A DNA stretch of 64,000 nucleotides from JAWXBR01 sp034440235 (GCA_034440235.1 JAWXBR010000062.1:1-64000), one strand, 5' to 3'. Shown: positions 16,669-26,062, numbered from the stretch's first letter. Notes: generated by a model from the sequence alone, not told the origin. Numbers and translations: made by a program.

Positions 16669-17712
16669 TTGACCACCTCAGCGATCCCGGACGAACGTAG
16701 AATTCGGGTCGTTGTGGACGCCATGGGTGGCGACCACGCGCCGAATAACGAAGTGTCCGGTGCACTGCTTGCACTCCAGCAACTAGGTGCACAAGTGGAC
16801 ATAACCCTAGTTGGACGTTCCGGCGAAATAGCACCATTACTTCCTGCTACCTCAGCTTCTATACGCGTTGTTCATGCAGAAGACGTTATTGGTATGGGCG
16901 ATGAAGCATCGTCTATCCTTAAAACACGACAGCAATCCTCGCTTTATATCGGCCTCGCGCTCATGCGCGATGGCCATGCCGATGCATTTGTATCAGGTGG
17001 TAACACCGGTGCAGTTATGGCATCTGCCACCATGATGTGCGGTCGCATTAAGGGCGTTAGCCGTCCAACAATCGGCTCGTTCTTCCCAACTAAAAACGTA
17101 CGTCCGAGCCTTGTGCTTGACGTTGGCGCCAACGTGGAATCGAAACCACGGTTCATGGCGGATTATGCTGTAATGGGAAGTGTTTATTATAAACTAATCA
17201 TGGGTGTCGATAGACCGACAGTAGGACTGTTGAATGTTGGAGAAGAAGAGGAGAAGGGTACCGAGGCCACAAGAGAAACCTATGCTCTTCTTAAGATGAA
17301 GTCCGACTTGAACTTCGTCGGCAACGTGGAAGGACGCGACATCCTTAGCGGCGGAGTCGATGTAATCGTGTGTGATGGTTTCGAAGGCAACATCGTTCTA
17401 AAGTTCGCAGAGAGTGTGCTTGTATTTCTCAAAGCACGCTTCCGCGCCTTCGCGGAACGCGGCCCCTTACAGAAGCTCACAATGGCTGCGTTCAGACCAA
17501 TTCTTAAAACTGTGCTGCGCGACATGGACTATCAGGAGTACGGTGGCGTACCACTGCTTGGAATTAACGGCGTGGTTATCATTGGCCATGGCTCGTCGTC
17601 ACCGAAAGCAATTGCAAACATGATACGTCGAGCCGTAGATGTTGTTCGACTCGATGTTAATGGTCACATACAACGTGCACTTGCCGCACCACAACCCCCG
17701 GAAACAACATGA
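16669..17712 (+). CDS. plsX: Phosphate acyltransferase PlsX
   Basis: Makes acyl-phosphate from acyl-ACP for phospholipid synthesis; soluble and membrane-associated. The 347-residue reading starts at TTG 16669, since the conserved RVVVDAMGGDHAP lies only about 13 residues in and no better start is available. Other motifs are FVSGGNTGAVMA, LVLDVGANVE, GNVEGRDI and CDGFEGNIVLKFAE. The stop overlaps the fabH ATG by ATGA. TTG as a start is unusual and could lower its translation. Confidence 0.94.
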   Translation: MTTSAIPDERRIRVVVDAMGGDHAPNNEVSGALLALQQLGAQVDITLVGRSGEIAPLLPATSASIRVVHAEDVIGMGDEASSILKTRQQSSLYIGLALMRDGHADAFVSGGNTGAVMASATMMCGRIKGVSRPTIGSFFPTKNVRPSLVLDVGANVESKPRFMADYAVMGSVYYKLIMGVDRPTVGLLNVGEEEEKGTEATRETYALLKMKSDLNFVGNVEGRDILSGGVDVIVCDGFEGNIVLKFAESVLVFLKARFRAFAERGPLQKLTMAAFRPILKTVLRDMDYQEYGGVPLLGINGVVIIGHGSSSPKAIANMIRRAVDVVRLDVNGHIQRALAAPQPPETT

Positions 17713-18704
17713 AGGCAGCAATCACGGCTGTGGCGCACAACGTGCCACCTGACGTATACGACAACAAGTGGTTCGAAACACGCATCGATACAAACGACGA
17801 GTGGATACGATCGCGGACTGGAATTCGCGAACGTCACTTTTTAAAAGAAGGCGGCGTTACCGACATTCTACTACCTGCTGCGCAGGAGGTGCTACGTCAG
17901 CGCGGCATCACCGCAGAAGACATCGATATTATCGTGCTTGCTACCGTAACGGCAGACCGCATCTTCCCATCGTCAGCCGCAATTCTGCAACGTAAACTCG
18001 GCGCAACGAATGCCTGGGGATTCGACCTCGGCGGTGCCTGCAGCGGATTTCTATATGCATTGGCAACCGGCGCATCGCTCATTCAAAGTGGTGCAGGAAA
18101 AAAGGTGCTTGTGTGTGGTGGCGATAAAATGAGCGCACTTCTAAATTTCGACGACCGCACAACTGCAGTACTCTTTGGTGATGGAGGGGGCTGCGTGTTG
18201 CTCGAGCCATGCGAAGACGACTCGTATGGAGTTGTCGATACAATCTTGCGAATGGATGGAAACGGCGAGAAGCATCTGTTTCAGAAATCGGGTGGATCGA
18301 TGCATCCGCCGACGATTGAGACCGTGACAAATAAAGAGCACTACGTGTATCAAGAAGGCCAGACGGTGTTTAAGTCCGCAGTAAAAGGTATGGCTGACGT
18401 TTCGTTCGAAATCATGCAGCGCAACAAACTCACAGCCGACGATGTTGCGTGGCTTGTTCCTCACCAGGCAAATCTTCGCATCATCGATGCTACTGCAGAG
18501 CGTATGGGCTTGTCGAAAGACAAGGTGATGATAAACATCGATAAATACGGCAACACGACGGCAGGTACAATTCCGATTTGTCTTTCTGAACTCTACCTCG
18601 AAAACAAAGTCAAGCGCGGCGACTATCTCGTGCTCTCGAGTTTCGGTGCAGGGTATACATGGGGTGCGGTGCTTATACGCTGGAGTATGGCCCCACATCA
18701 ATGA
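17709..18704 (+). CDS. fabH: Beta-ketoacyl-ACP synthase III
   Basis: Starts fatty acid synthesis by condensing acetyl-CoA or a branched acyl-CoA with malonyl-ACP. The 331-residue protein has the catalytic triad: Cys111 in GGACSGFLYA, His in VPHQANLRII and Asn in KYGNTTAGT. The start overlaps plsX. The stop TGA (18702-18704) overlaps the first ATG of a chain of six tiny reading frames that leads to fabD, a very unusual arrangement. Confidence 0.96.
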   Translation: MKAAITAVAHNVPPDVYDNKWFETRIDTNDEWIRSRTGIRERHFLKEGGVTDILLPAAQEVLRQRGITAEDIDIIVLATVTADRIFPSSAAILQRKLGATNAWGFDLGGACSGFLYALATGASLIQSGAGKKVLVCGGDKMSALLNFDDRTTAVLFGDGGGCVLLEPCEDDSYGVVDTILRMDGNGEKHLFQKSGGSMHPPTIETVTNKEHYVYQEGQTVFKSAVKGMADVSFEIMQRNKLTADDVAWLVPHQANLRIIDATAERMGLSKDKVMINIDKYGNTTAGTIPICLSELYLENKVKRGDYLVLSSFGAGYTWGAVLIRWSMAPHQ

Positions 18705-18820
18705 CAACTGCATTACTACAATGACACCTGCATTACTACAATGACACCTGCATTACTACAATGACACCTGCATTACTACAATGACAACTGCATTACTACA
18801 ATGACAACTGCATTACTACA
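18701..18820 (+). repeat. Six tandem 20-bp repeats between fabH and fabD
   Basis: Six perfect units, 18701-18720 through 18801-18820. Units 1, 5 and 6 read ATGACAACTGCATTACTACA; units 2, 3 and 4 have C instead of A at position 7. Each unit is a minigene start. The unit agrees at 14 of 20 positions with the first 20 bases of fabD, so the array probably arose by duplication of the fabD start region. Unit length 20 is not a multiple of three. Confidence 0.97.
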
Positions 18821-18824
18821 ATGA
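18701..18824 (+). other. Chain of six 7-codon minigenes linked by ATGA overlaps
   Basis: Each repeat encodes a complete tiny reading frame, ATG to TGA in 24 bases, giving MTTALLQ (units 1, 5 and 6) or MTPALLQ (units 2 to 4). Every TGA overlaps the next ATG by the ATGA junction used for termination-reinitiation. The fabH stop overlaps minigene 1, and the stop of minigene 6 (18822-18824) overlaps the fabD ATG at 18821. Ribosomes finishing fabH would thus have to reinitiate seven times to reach fabD. No Shine-Dalgarno sequence is present inside the units. Translation of the peptides is inferred, not shown. Confidence 0.6.
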
Positions 18825-19750
18825 CAAAAGCCTTATTATTTTCAGGTCAGGGTTCGCAGTACGTAGGAATGGGACGCGACGTTTGCGAACAGCTTCCGGC
18901 AGTCGAGGAATTGTTCGAACGTGCAGATATGCAGCTCGGATACTCGATTACTGGCATCATGTTCGACGGTCCAGAAGACACACTCAAAGAAACACGCAAT
19001 ACCCAGCCGGCGTTATTTGTGCACGAAGCAGCGCTTCTTGAAGCAACGGGCTTGCATAAAAATGCTGATGCTCTAGCGGGACACTCCTTGGGAGAATACA
19101 CAGCGCTGTATGCTGCAGGCGTTCTTTCCTTCGCCGATGCACTTGCACTCGTGCGTCTTCGCGGTACACTTATGTACGACGAAGGTCTACGAATACCAGG
19201 CACAATGGCAGCCGTCGTAGGGCTTACTGACGAGCAGGTAGTCGAGCTGTGCAGTACGCTTAACGAAGGTGGCGAGAAAATAATCGTACCTGCAAATTTC
19301 AATTCGCCAGGTCAGATTGTTATCTCAGGCTCAGCCGAATATCTGCGAGCATCGCTACCGCAATTCAAAGCTGCTGGAGCGAAGATTGTTAAGGAGCTAG
19401 CAGTAAGTGGCGCATTTCATTCGCCATTACTGCAGGGGGCATCGGTTGCATTGTCTGAAGCGCTCGACAATACACCGTTCAACAACGCACGCTGTGATGT
19501 GTATGTTAATGTCAGTGGCGAACCAATGCGAGACGGTAGTGCTTTACGCGAAGCCGCGAAGAAGCAGTTGACCTCACCTGTACAATGGACGCAGACCTTG
19601 CTTGCGATGAAAGCCGATGGATTGACAGAGTTTATTGAGGTCGGGCCTGGATCGGTTTTGCAAGGACTTGTAAAACGAACACTCACCGATGTTGTAATGC
19701 AAGGCGTGGATAAGATTGCAGATGTTCAACGCCTAAACGCCCTAGCATAG
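18821..19750 (+). CDS. fabD: Malonyl CoA-ACP transacylase
   Basis: Moves malonyl groups from CoA to acyl carrier protein. The 309-residue protein begins MTKALLFSGQGSQYVGMG, contains the nucleophile Ser89 in AGHSLGEYTALYAAG, and the catalytic His in SGAFHSPLLQ. The ATG at 18821 is the end point of the upstream minigene chain and its N-terminal MTKALLF resembles the minigene peptides (MTTALLQ). An alternative internal start would remove the GQGSQ motif, so this start is right. The next gene, fabG, begins 10 bp after it. Confidence 0.96.
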   Translation: MTKALLFSGQGSQYVGMGRDVCEQLPAVEELFERADMQLGYSITGIMFDGPEDTLKETRNTQPALFVHEAALLEATGLHKNADALAGHSLGEYTALYAAGVLSFADALALVRLRGTLMYDEGLRIPGTMAAVVGLTDEQVVELCSTLNEGGEKIIVPANFNSPGQIVISGSAEYLRASLPQFKAAGAKIVKELAVSGAFHSPLLQGASVALSEALDNTPFNNARCDVYVNVSGEPMRDGSALREAAKKQLTSPVQWTQTLLAMKADGLTEFIEVGPGSVLQGLVKRTLTDVVMQGVDKIADVQRLNALA

Positions 19751-19759
19751 GAGTAATGT

Positions 19760-20512
19760 ATGTCAGCGTTCGATCACACAGGTAAGCTTATTGCTGTAAC
19801 CGGCGGAACGCGTGGTATCGGCGAGGCAATTGTGCGCCGGCTCTGCTCTGAGGGTGCAATAGTGTTTGCCACGTACAATGCGCAAGTTGAGCGTGCTGCT
19901 AATATCACCGCAGAAATTGAAGCCAAGGGTGGTAAGGTTACCTATCAGAAGGTTGACGTGGGGAACGAAGTACAGGCGAAGGCATTCATCGAGTCGGTTG
20001 TTCAGCAGGGTGGGCGAATCGACGGACTCGTAAACAACGCAGGCGCAACGCGCGATGGCCTCATCATGCGCATGAGTCTGGCTGATTGGGAAAGCGTGCT
20101 GAACACAAACCTGACCGGAGCCTTTCTTACCTGCCGTGCAGCGTGCAGACCTATGATGTCGCAGCGGCAGGGTCGCATCGTGAACATCGGCAGCATTGTA
20201 GGCCTATCGGGCAATGCTGGGCAGGTGAACTACAGCGCAGCAAAGGCCGGACTCGTTGGGCTAACCCGTTCACTCGCAAAGGAACTGGCTAGTCGTAACG
20301 TTTTAGTAAATTGCATCGCTCCGGGCTTTGTAGACACGGACATGACGGGAAAACTCAGTGACGAGCAGAAGAAAACATACTATGAGTCAATTCCCGTGAA
20401 ACGTCCGGCCACACCTGAAGAAATTGCAAGTGTCGTTTCTTTTTTCCTCTCCGAGCATGCATCGTACATAACAGGTCAGATTTTGAATGTCGACGGTGGA
20501 CTGGCTATTTAA
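19760..20512 (+). CDS. fabG: 3-oxoacyl-ACP reductase
   Basis: NADPH-dependent reduction of beta-ketoacyl-ACP in fatty acid elongation. A 250-residue short-chain dehydrogenase with TGGTRGIGEAI (cofactor), NNAGATRDGLIMRM, the catalytic Ser in NIGSIVGLSGN, the Tyr-x3-Lys in NYSAAKAGL, and a C-terminal TGQILNVDGGLAI typical of FabG. A GGAGTAATGT sequence before the ATG supplies a ribosome site. It sits within the fab cluster, between fabD and acpP. Confidence 0.97.
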   Translation: MSAFDHTGKLIAVTGGTRGIGEAIVRRLCSEGAIVFATYNAQVERAANITAEIEAKGGKVTYQKVDVGNEVQAKAFIESVVQQGGRIDGLVNNAGATRDGLIMRMSLADWESVLNTNLTGAFLTCRAACRPMMSQRQGRIVNIGSIVGLSGNAGQVNYSAAKAGLVGLTRSLAKELASRNVLVNCIAPGFVDTDMTGKLSDEQKKTYYESIPVKRPATPEEIASVVSFFLSEHASYITGQILNVDGGLAI

Positions 20513-20555
20513 CTAACGAAGATCATCAACTCAACGTTTCCTGAGAGGGTTGCAC

Positions 20556-20795
20556 ATGTCGACAGTGTCACAGAAGGTCAATGAAATTATCGTCAACAAG
20601 CTTGGCGTCGAAGAATCTCAAGTAACGCCAGCAGCTTCGTTTCAAAACGATCTGGGTGCGGATTCGCTTGATACCGTAGAACTCATCATGGAATTCGAAC
20701 GTGTGTTCGACATGACCATCGATGATTCCGATGCCGAAAAGATTCTCACTGTTGGTGATGCTGTCACCTACATCGAATCGAAGAGCAAGGCCTAA
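20556..20795 (+). CDS. acpP: Acyl carrier protein
   Basis: Carries growing fatty acyl chains on phosphopantetheine. 79 residues, highly acidic, with the attachment site Ser37 in GADSLDTVELIM. The ATG at 20556 has GAGAGGGT upstream; an alternative TTG at 20550 would add only two residues and is less likely. The 43-bp gap from fabG is the largest inside the cluster and may hold its own translation signal, fitting the high ACP need. fabF begins 12 bp after its stop. Confidence 0.98.
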   Translation: MSTVSQKVNEIIVNKLGVEESQVTPAASFQNDLGADSLDTVELIMEFERVFDMTIDDSDAEKILTVGDAVTYIESKSKA

Positions 20796-20807
20796 GCACC
20801 AACACGC

Positions 20808-22067
20808 ATGTCACGTAATCCAGTGCCCCGCATCGTTGTAACAGGAGTCGGAGCCGTAACGCCCATAGGCAATACGGTTCAAGACTTCTGGACTGGTATG
20901 ATGGAAGGCCGCAGTGGCGCCGCTCCTATTACGCGCTTTGATGCGACAGAATTCGAGACGCGGTTTGCATGCGAAGTCAAGGATTACGACGCCACCATCC
21001 ACAGCTCGCGTAAAGAAGTTCAACGTATGGACCTCTTTGCACAATTCGCGATGTCAGCCGCTGTTATGGCGGTTGAAGATTCTGGTATCAACTTCGAGGA
21101 AACCGATCGTAATCGAATCGGTGTAATCTTTGGGTCAGGTATCGGTGGAATGTGGACGTATCACCATCAGCAGCAGAATCTTTATCAGCGCGATGGAAAG
21201 CCAGATCGCATTTCGCCGTTTTTTGTGCCGATGCTGATTTCTGATATTGCTGCTGGATTGATTGCAATTCGATACGGACTTAAGGGTCCGAACTACGGTA
21301 CTGTTTCTGCTTGTGCAACATCGTCGCACTCACTTGCAGATGCACTTATGATTATGCAGCGTGGTATGGCCGACGTCATGCTAGCAGGGGGATCAGAAGC
21401 CGTAATCTGTCCGATGGGTGTAGGGGGCTTTAACGCCATGAAGGCGCTCTCGACGCGCAACGATAGTCCATCAACTGCCAGCCGTCCGTTCGACAAAGAC
21501 CGCGATGGTTTCGTCATGGGCGAAGGTGGGGGAATGCTTGTTCTTGAGACGCTTGAACATGCACAACGTCGTGGCGCTAGCATTTATGCCGAATTAGCTG
21601 GCATTGGTCTAACCGATGATGCCTTCCACATCACGCAACCCGCGCCAGGTGGCGAAGGTGCGGTTAGGTCGATGACAATTGCAATCGAAGATGCAGGCCT
21701 TAAGCCTGAAGACATAGACTACGTTAATGCACACGGTACGTCAACGCAGTTTAACGACCGCTCAGAGAGTGCAGCGATTCGCACGGTGTTCGGAGAACAT
21801 GCGAACACACTTGCCGTTAGTTCAACCAAGTCAATGACCGGACATCTTCTAGGTGCAGCAGGTGCAATCGAAGCAATTGCGACAGTGCTCGCAATCAAAA
21901 ACAGCATGTTGCCACCGACGATCAATCAGATTACAGCTGATGCCGATTGCGATCTGAATTACGTTCCCAACACTCCGCAGCAACGCACGGTACGTGCAGC
22001 AATAAGCAACACGTTCGGTTTTGGCGGACACAATGCTACCCTTTGCTTTAAAGCGGTAGAAGCTTAG
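20808..22067 (+). CDS. fabF: Beta-ketoacyl-ACP synthase II
   Basis: Elongating condensing enzyme of fatty acid synthesis. 419 residues. The catalytic Cys is in SACATSSHSLADAL, the two His residues in VNAHGTST and TGHLLGAAG, and the loop near the end reads SNTFGFGGHNATLCF. Full length compared with family members (about 410-420). It follows acpP and is followed after 12 bp by rnc, the acpP-fabF-rnc order being common in bacteria. Confidence 0.97.
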   Translation: MSRNPVPRIVVTGVGAVTPIGNTVQDFWTGMMEGRSGAAPITRFDATEFETRFACEVKDYDATIHSSRKEVQRMDLFAQFAMSAAVMAVEDSGINFEETDRNRIGVIFGSGIGGMWTYHHQQQNLYQRDGKPDRISPFFVPMLISDIAAGLIAIRYGLKGPNYGTVSACATSSHSLADALMIMQRGMADVMLAGGSEAVICPMGVGGFNAMKALSTRNDSPSTASRPFDKDRDGFVMGEGGGMLVLETLEHAQRRGASIYAELAGIGLTDDAFHITQPAPGGEGAVRSMTIAIEDAGLKPEDIDYVNAHGTSTQFNDRSESAAIRTVFGEHANTLAVSSTKSMTGHLLGAAGAIEAIATVLAIKNSMLPPTINQITADADCDLNYVPNTPQQRTVRAAISNTFGFGGHNATLCFKAVEA

Positions 22068-22079
22068 GACATCACGTCT

Positions 22080-22922
22080 ATGGACGGCAACGGCGTGAAA
22101 GACATCGTCCGGCAACTCTACGCCAACCTTAGAAAATTCACCTCAGGCAGGGCGGCCAGTAACGCGATGTTTCGCGAGCTGTTTCCCCCGATGAATCTTC
22201 TACCACCTGAGCGTATTGCAGATCTCGAAAAAGTAATCGCCGTTGATATTCACAACGCAGCCCCTTACGAGCAAGCCTTAACTCATCGATCGTACTTACA
22301 AGTTGTGAATAGTCCAGGCCATCGTTCCAACGAACGACTGGAGTTCCTCGGAGATGCAATCCTCGGTATGGTAACGGCAGAGTACTTGTTTTACAACAAC
22401 AAAGAAGTGCTTGAGGGCGAGCTGACAAAAATGCGTTCGTGGATCGTGAACAAGAAGTCTTTGGCTGTTTGTGCACGCGCATTAACGCTCGACCAGTATC
22501 TCTTTCTCAGCTATAGCGCAACACAGTCGCTTGAACGCGGAAACGATGGTATGCTTGCCGATGCGTTAGAGTCAATCATTGCCGCAGTGTATCTCGATCG
22601 TGGATTTGATGAAGTACGCGCCTTTATCGTAGATAAACTGCTTCCGATAATGGTGAAGGAGAGCTTGGTGCACGACACCAACTACAAGAGCCTCTTGCTA
22701 GAGTCGGTGCAGGCAAAAGGTCATTCAGCACCCCGATATGTTGTGGTTCATGAAGAGGGACCCGATCATGAGAAGCAGTTTACTGTCGAAGTGCTTGTCG
22801 ACGATCTAAGTCTCGGGTCGGGTTCCGGTCGGAACAAAAAGGAAGCAGAACAGAATGCTGCTGAGGTAGGACTTGTGACTTTTATGAAGGGATCACGTCC
22901 TAGACGTGCCAAGGACCACTAA
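22080..22922 (+). CDS. rnc: Ribonuclease III
   Basis: Cuts double-stranded RNA in rRNA and mRNA processing. 280 residues, longer than the usual 225-250 because of an N-terminal extension of about 50 residues before the RNase III domain. The catalytic signature NERLEFLGDAILG is at about residues 83-95, and the second acidic site is in DALESIIAAVYLDRG. A double-stranded RNA-binding domain with the GSGSGRNKKEAEQNAA motif is C-terminal. It ends the fab operon. Confidence 0.96.
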   Translation: MDGNGVKDIVRQLYANLRKFTSGRAASNAMFRELFPPMNLLPPERIADLEKVIAVDIHNAAPYEQALTHRSYLQVVNSPGHRSNERLEFLGDAILGMVTAEYLFYNNKEVLEGELTKMRSWIVNKKSLAVCARALTLDQYLFLSYSATQSLERGNDGMLADALESIIAAVYLDRGFDEVRAFIVDKLLPIMVKESLVHDTNYKSLLLESVQAKGHSAPRYVVVHEEGPDHEKQFTVEVLVDDLSLGSGSGRNKKEAEQNAAEVGLVTFMKGSRPRRAKDH

Positions 22923-22933
22923 AAACGAACTGC

Positions 22934-22948
22934 GGCCGTCCCACGGCC
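22934..22948 (+). other. Short hairpin between rnc and the next gene
   Basis: GGCCGT and ACGGCC form a 6-bp stem with a 3-base CCC loop, 11 bp after the rnc stop. No T run follows, so it is not a standard terminator. It could protect the transcript end or weakly separate the two genes. Confidence 0.4.
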
Positions 22949-22967
22949 ATTCAAATGGATCGATCGC

Positions 22968-25900
22968 ATGCGGCAAACAGCACTGCTCTTACTTGTCTTA
23001 GCTGCCTCACTTGTAGCCGCATCCGCCCAATATGGCGGTACGTTGCCTTTTGGCAAAAACAAGGTGCAGTACCACAAATTTGGCTGGAAGTACATTCAGT
23101 CTGAAAACTTTGACGTGTATTTCCATGAGGGAGGGGAATACGCTGCAAAGTTCACCGCCTTACGAGCCGAGATAGCCTTACGCGAAATTGAGAACACCCT
23201 TTCGTATTCCATTTCGAAACGCATCTCTTTTATTATTTACGGTTCGCACAACCAGTTTCAGCAGACCAACGTTCTCGAAGAATACCTAAGCGAAGGAATC
23301 GGCGGCGTTACAGAGTTATTCAAAAACCGCATTGTGATTCCGTTTGAAGGCGATTACAAGAAGTTCGGACATGTAGTCCATCACGAACTCGTACACGCCG
23401 TTCTGAATGACATGTTCTATGGTGGCTCGATTCAATCGTTGCTGAACAGCGGTAGTAGAGCGATGATTCCGCTTTGGATGAATGAGGGCTTCGCAGAGTA
23501 TTCTGCGGCTGGTGGACTTGATGTCGAAACCGACGAATTCATGCGCGATCTGGCTGTGAGTGAATACCTGCGCGGACTAAATCAACTCAATGGATACCTA
23601 GCCTACCGTGGTGGACAGACGTTTTGGTGGTATGTGGCGGAAAAGTACGGGAAGGGCAAGGTTGGCGAGGTCTTTAACCGGTTTCGATCGCTTGGCGATA
23701 TCAACCAAACGTTTAAAGCCGCATTCGGAATGTCGTATGAAGAGATGTCTGAACAGTGGTCAAAGGACATTAAAAAGTTTTACTTTCCGGACGTCGATCG
23801 CTACGAGTATGTAGAAGACTACGCATCGAGGCTAACCGATCACCGTAAGGATGGCAACTTCTATAACTCATCACCTGCTATTTCGCCGGATGGTGAAAAG
23901 GTTGCGTTCATCTCCGATCGTGATGGAGTGTTTGGTTTGTTCCTCATGGATCTTACCACGAAAAAGGTTCGCCACCTTCAGACGAGTGGCAGATCTACCG
24001 ACTTCGAGCAGCTCAATATTCTCACACCGGGTGTTTCATGGAGTCCGGACGGTACAAAACTTGCCGTGGGCGCCAAGTCTGGTGGGGAAGACGTTATCTA
24101 CATTATTACGGTCGAAGATGGTGACTACGAAAAGTTCTCTGTTGGCTTTCAGACAATCGGTGGTGTGTTATGGTCGCCTGACGGAAACAGTCTATTATTT
24201 GATGGGGCTAGAGAAGGGTCTCAGTCCGACCTGTTCTTGTATGATATTCCATCGAAGTCCGTACGTCAGTTAACAAACGATGTATTCACAGACCACTTCC
24301 CGGCGTGGGCACCAGACAGTAAGACTGTCTACTTCGTATCTGATCGAGGAGGTAATCTTACATCAAATGCAACGACAGACAACTTCTTCGTTTGGAATCA
24401 TGCTTATAAGCAGCGTGACATTTTCAGCATGGACGTCGCTTCGCAAACAATAAAACGCCTTACGTTCGACCCAACGATAGGAAAACAATCGATTGTTGTA
24501 GCACCAAATCAACAGTCCATTCTATTTGTTGCCGACTATAATGGCATTGGGAATCTCTGGGAACTCAACCTTGCTGCCGGTACAAAAAAAGCACGTACCA
24601 ATTCACTGCAAGAGGTTAGTCAGATAACGGTGTCGAAGGACGGATCGAAGCTTCTGTTTTCTTCGCAAAATCGTGTGGGCTACGATCTCTTTCTGTTGAA
24701 ATTTCCATTCGATCTAAAAGAGCGCGACACGTTGCCCCTTACCAAGTTCCGGCAACAGCAACTCACGGCACAGAATTCTCTTGCGACCATCTTGGGAAAT
24801 GCAGACACAGTTCGCACTGACACAACACAGCCTTACGGCTCGTTCGATGTACAGTTTGGTGATGCGAATACTGTTCCTCCGAACGAGGATGTACCGTCAA
24901 TCATCAGCTCTGACACCACAACAAACGTCGATGGCACTTCATTCGTTGCCAAAGACTACAAAGTAGCATTCACGCCAGATGTTGTTACAGGCGCTGCTGG
25001 TTATAGCAACTGGTTTGGTGCCCAGGGTACAGCGCAGGCGTTGTTTACTGATATGCTTGGTGATCATGAAATATATTTTCAGGCAAATCTCTTTCTAGAT
25101 CTAACGAACAGCAATTTCTATCTCTCGTATGCATACTTACCAGGCATCGTTGACTATCGTGTAGCGGCCTTCCATAATGCAGGATACACATACATCAATG
25201 ACGCCAGTGGCCTACCGTTACTACATCGATTGCGTAACTACGGCACGATCATGTCGGCATCGTATCCATTCAGCCGATTTGCACGCGTTGATGTTATGCT
25301 GCAGACCATGGCTATGTCTCGTGAGAATATCGAATTCCCGAATGAACCGTCGTTGAACCGATTTGTGATGGTGCCAGGGGTGTCTTACGTCTTCGACAAC
25401 ACACTGTGGGGCTTCTGGGCGCCGATTGCTGGTACACGATATAACCTAACTGTCGAAGGATCGCCGAAGCTATTTGACAATGGACTTCAGTTTGCTACTG
25501 TACGAACAGACATACGTCAGTACATCCATTTGGGCGGTGACTACTGTTTTGCGTTACGGGGTACAGGCGGTTTGAGTGTTGGTCCGAATACGCAGAAGTT
25601 TTTTATCGGCGGAACGGATAACTGGATTAATCGCACGCTTTCGAATAATCAGTTGCCCTTCGAGAATCCAGAGGACTTTGCGTTCACACGTCCTGGTTGG
25701 CCTCTGCGCGGATATGCAATTAACGAGCGGAACGGTTCGAGATATTTCCTCGGAAACGCCGAGTTCCGCTTCCCACTGTTGTTTGCGTTCCAGGCGGGAC
25801 CGTTACCAGCGCTGTTTCAAGGTCTGCAAGGCAATATCTTTTTCGACATCGGTGGCGCATTTAACGATCATAACGAGGCACTCGATGCATTGGGACGTGC

Positions 25901-26051
25901 AGTCGTTAATCCAATACTGTACAGTACTGGCATCGGCATTCGTTCGCTAGCACTTGGACTTCCATTACGAATAGACATCGCATGGAGACGTGAACCATCG
26001 GGTATCTTTTCGTCACCTGTGTATATGTTTTCGCTAGGTGGAGATTTCTAG
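22968..26051 (+). CDS. Exported peptidase-MA/beta-propeller/outer-membrane protein
   Basis: 1027 residues with a signal peptide (MRQTALLLLVLAASLVAASAQ). At residues 139-143 it has HELVH, an HExxH zinc site, with a downstream MNEGFAEY whose Glu173 could be the third ligand. This fits the gluzincin (peptidase MA) fold. Residues of about 290-560 hold TolB/WD40-like propeller repeats with SPDGEKVAFISDRDG, WSPDGTKLAVG and WAPDSKTVYFVSDRGG. The C-terminal third has beta-barrel character like outer-membrane Omp85/BamA ends, with a final SLGGDF. Activity is inferred from the motif. No partner gene is apparent nearby. Confidence 0.75.
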   Translation: MRQTALLLLVLAASLVAASAQYGGTLPFGKNKVQYHKFGWKYIQSENFDVYFHEGGEYAAKFTALRAEIALREIENTLSYSISKRISFIIYGSHNQFQQTNVLEEYLSEGIGGVTELFKNRIVIPFEGDYKKFGHVVHHELVHAVLNDMFYGGSIQSLLNSGSRAMIPLWMNEGFAEYSAAGGLDVETDEFMRDLAVSEYLRGLNQLNGYLAYRGGQTFWWYVAEKYGKGKVGEVFNRFRSLGDINQTFKAAFGMSYEEMSEQWSKDIKKFYFPDVDRYEYVEDYASRLTDHRKDGNFYNSSPAISPDGEKVAFISDRDGVFGLFLMDLTTKKVRHLQTSGRSTDFEQLNILTPGVSWSPDGTKLAVGAKSGGEDVIYIITVEDGDYEKFSVGFQTIGGVLWSPDGNSLLFDGAREGSQSDLFLYDIPSKSVRQLTNDVFTDHFPAWAPDSKTVYFVSDRGGNLTSNATTDNFFVWNHAYKQRDIFSMDVASQTIKRLTFDPTIGKQSIVVAPNQQSILFVADYNGIGNLWELNLAAGTKKARTNSLQEVSQITVSKDGSKLLFSSQNRVGYDLFLLKFPFDLKERDTLPLTKFRQQQLTAQNSLATILGNADTVRTDTTQPYGSFDVQFGDANTVPPNEDVPSIISSDTTTNVDGTSFVAKDYKVAFTPDVVTGAAGYSNWFGAQGTAQALFTDMLGDHEIYFQANLFLDLTNSNFYLSYAYLPGIVDYRVAAFHNAGYTYINDASGLPLLHRLRNYGTIMSASYPFSRFARVDVMLQTMAMSRENIEFPNEPSLNRFVMVPGVSYVFDNTLWGFWAPIAGTRYNLTVEGSPKLFDNGLQFATVRTDIRQYIHLGGDYCFALRGTGGLSVGPNTQKFFIGGTDNWINRTLSNNQLPFENPEDFAFTRPGWPLRGYAINERNGSRYFLGNAEFRFPLLFAFQAGPLPALFQGLQGNIFFDIGGAFNDHNEALDALGRAVVNPILYSTGIGIRSLALGLPLRIDIAWRREPSGIFSSPVYMFSLGGDF

Positions 26052-26062
26052 AATTTTTGATG

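Noticed and set aside
16173..16802. Minus-strand 209-codon frame over DUF177, rpmF and plsX
   Set aside because: Three conserved genes on the plus strand explain the sequence better.
18701..18820. CRISPR array
   Set aside because: The 20-bp units are directly adjacent with no spacers and no cas genes are present.
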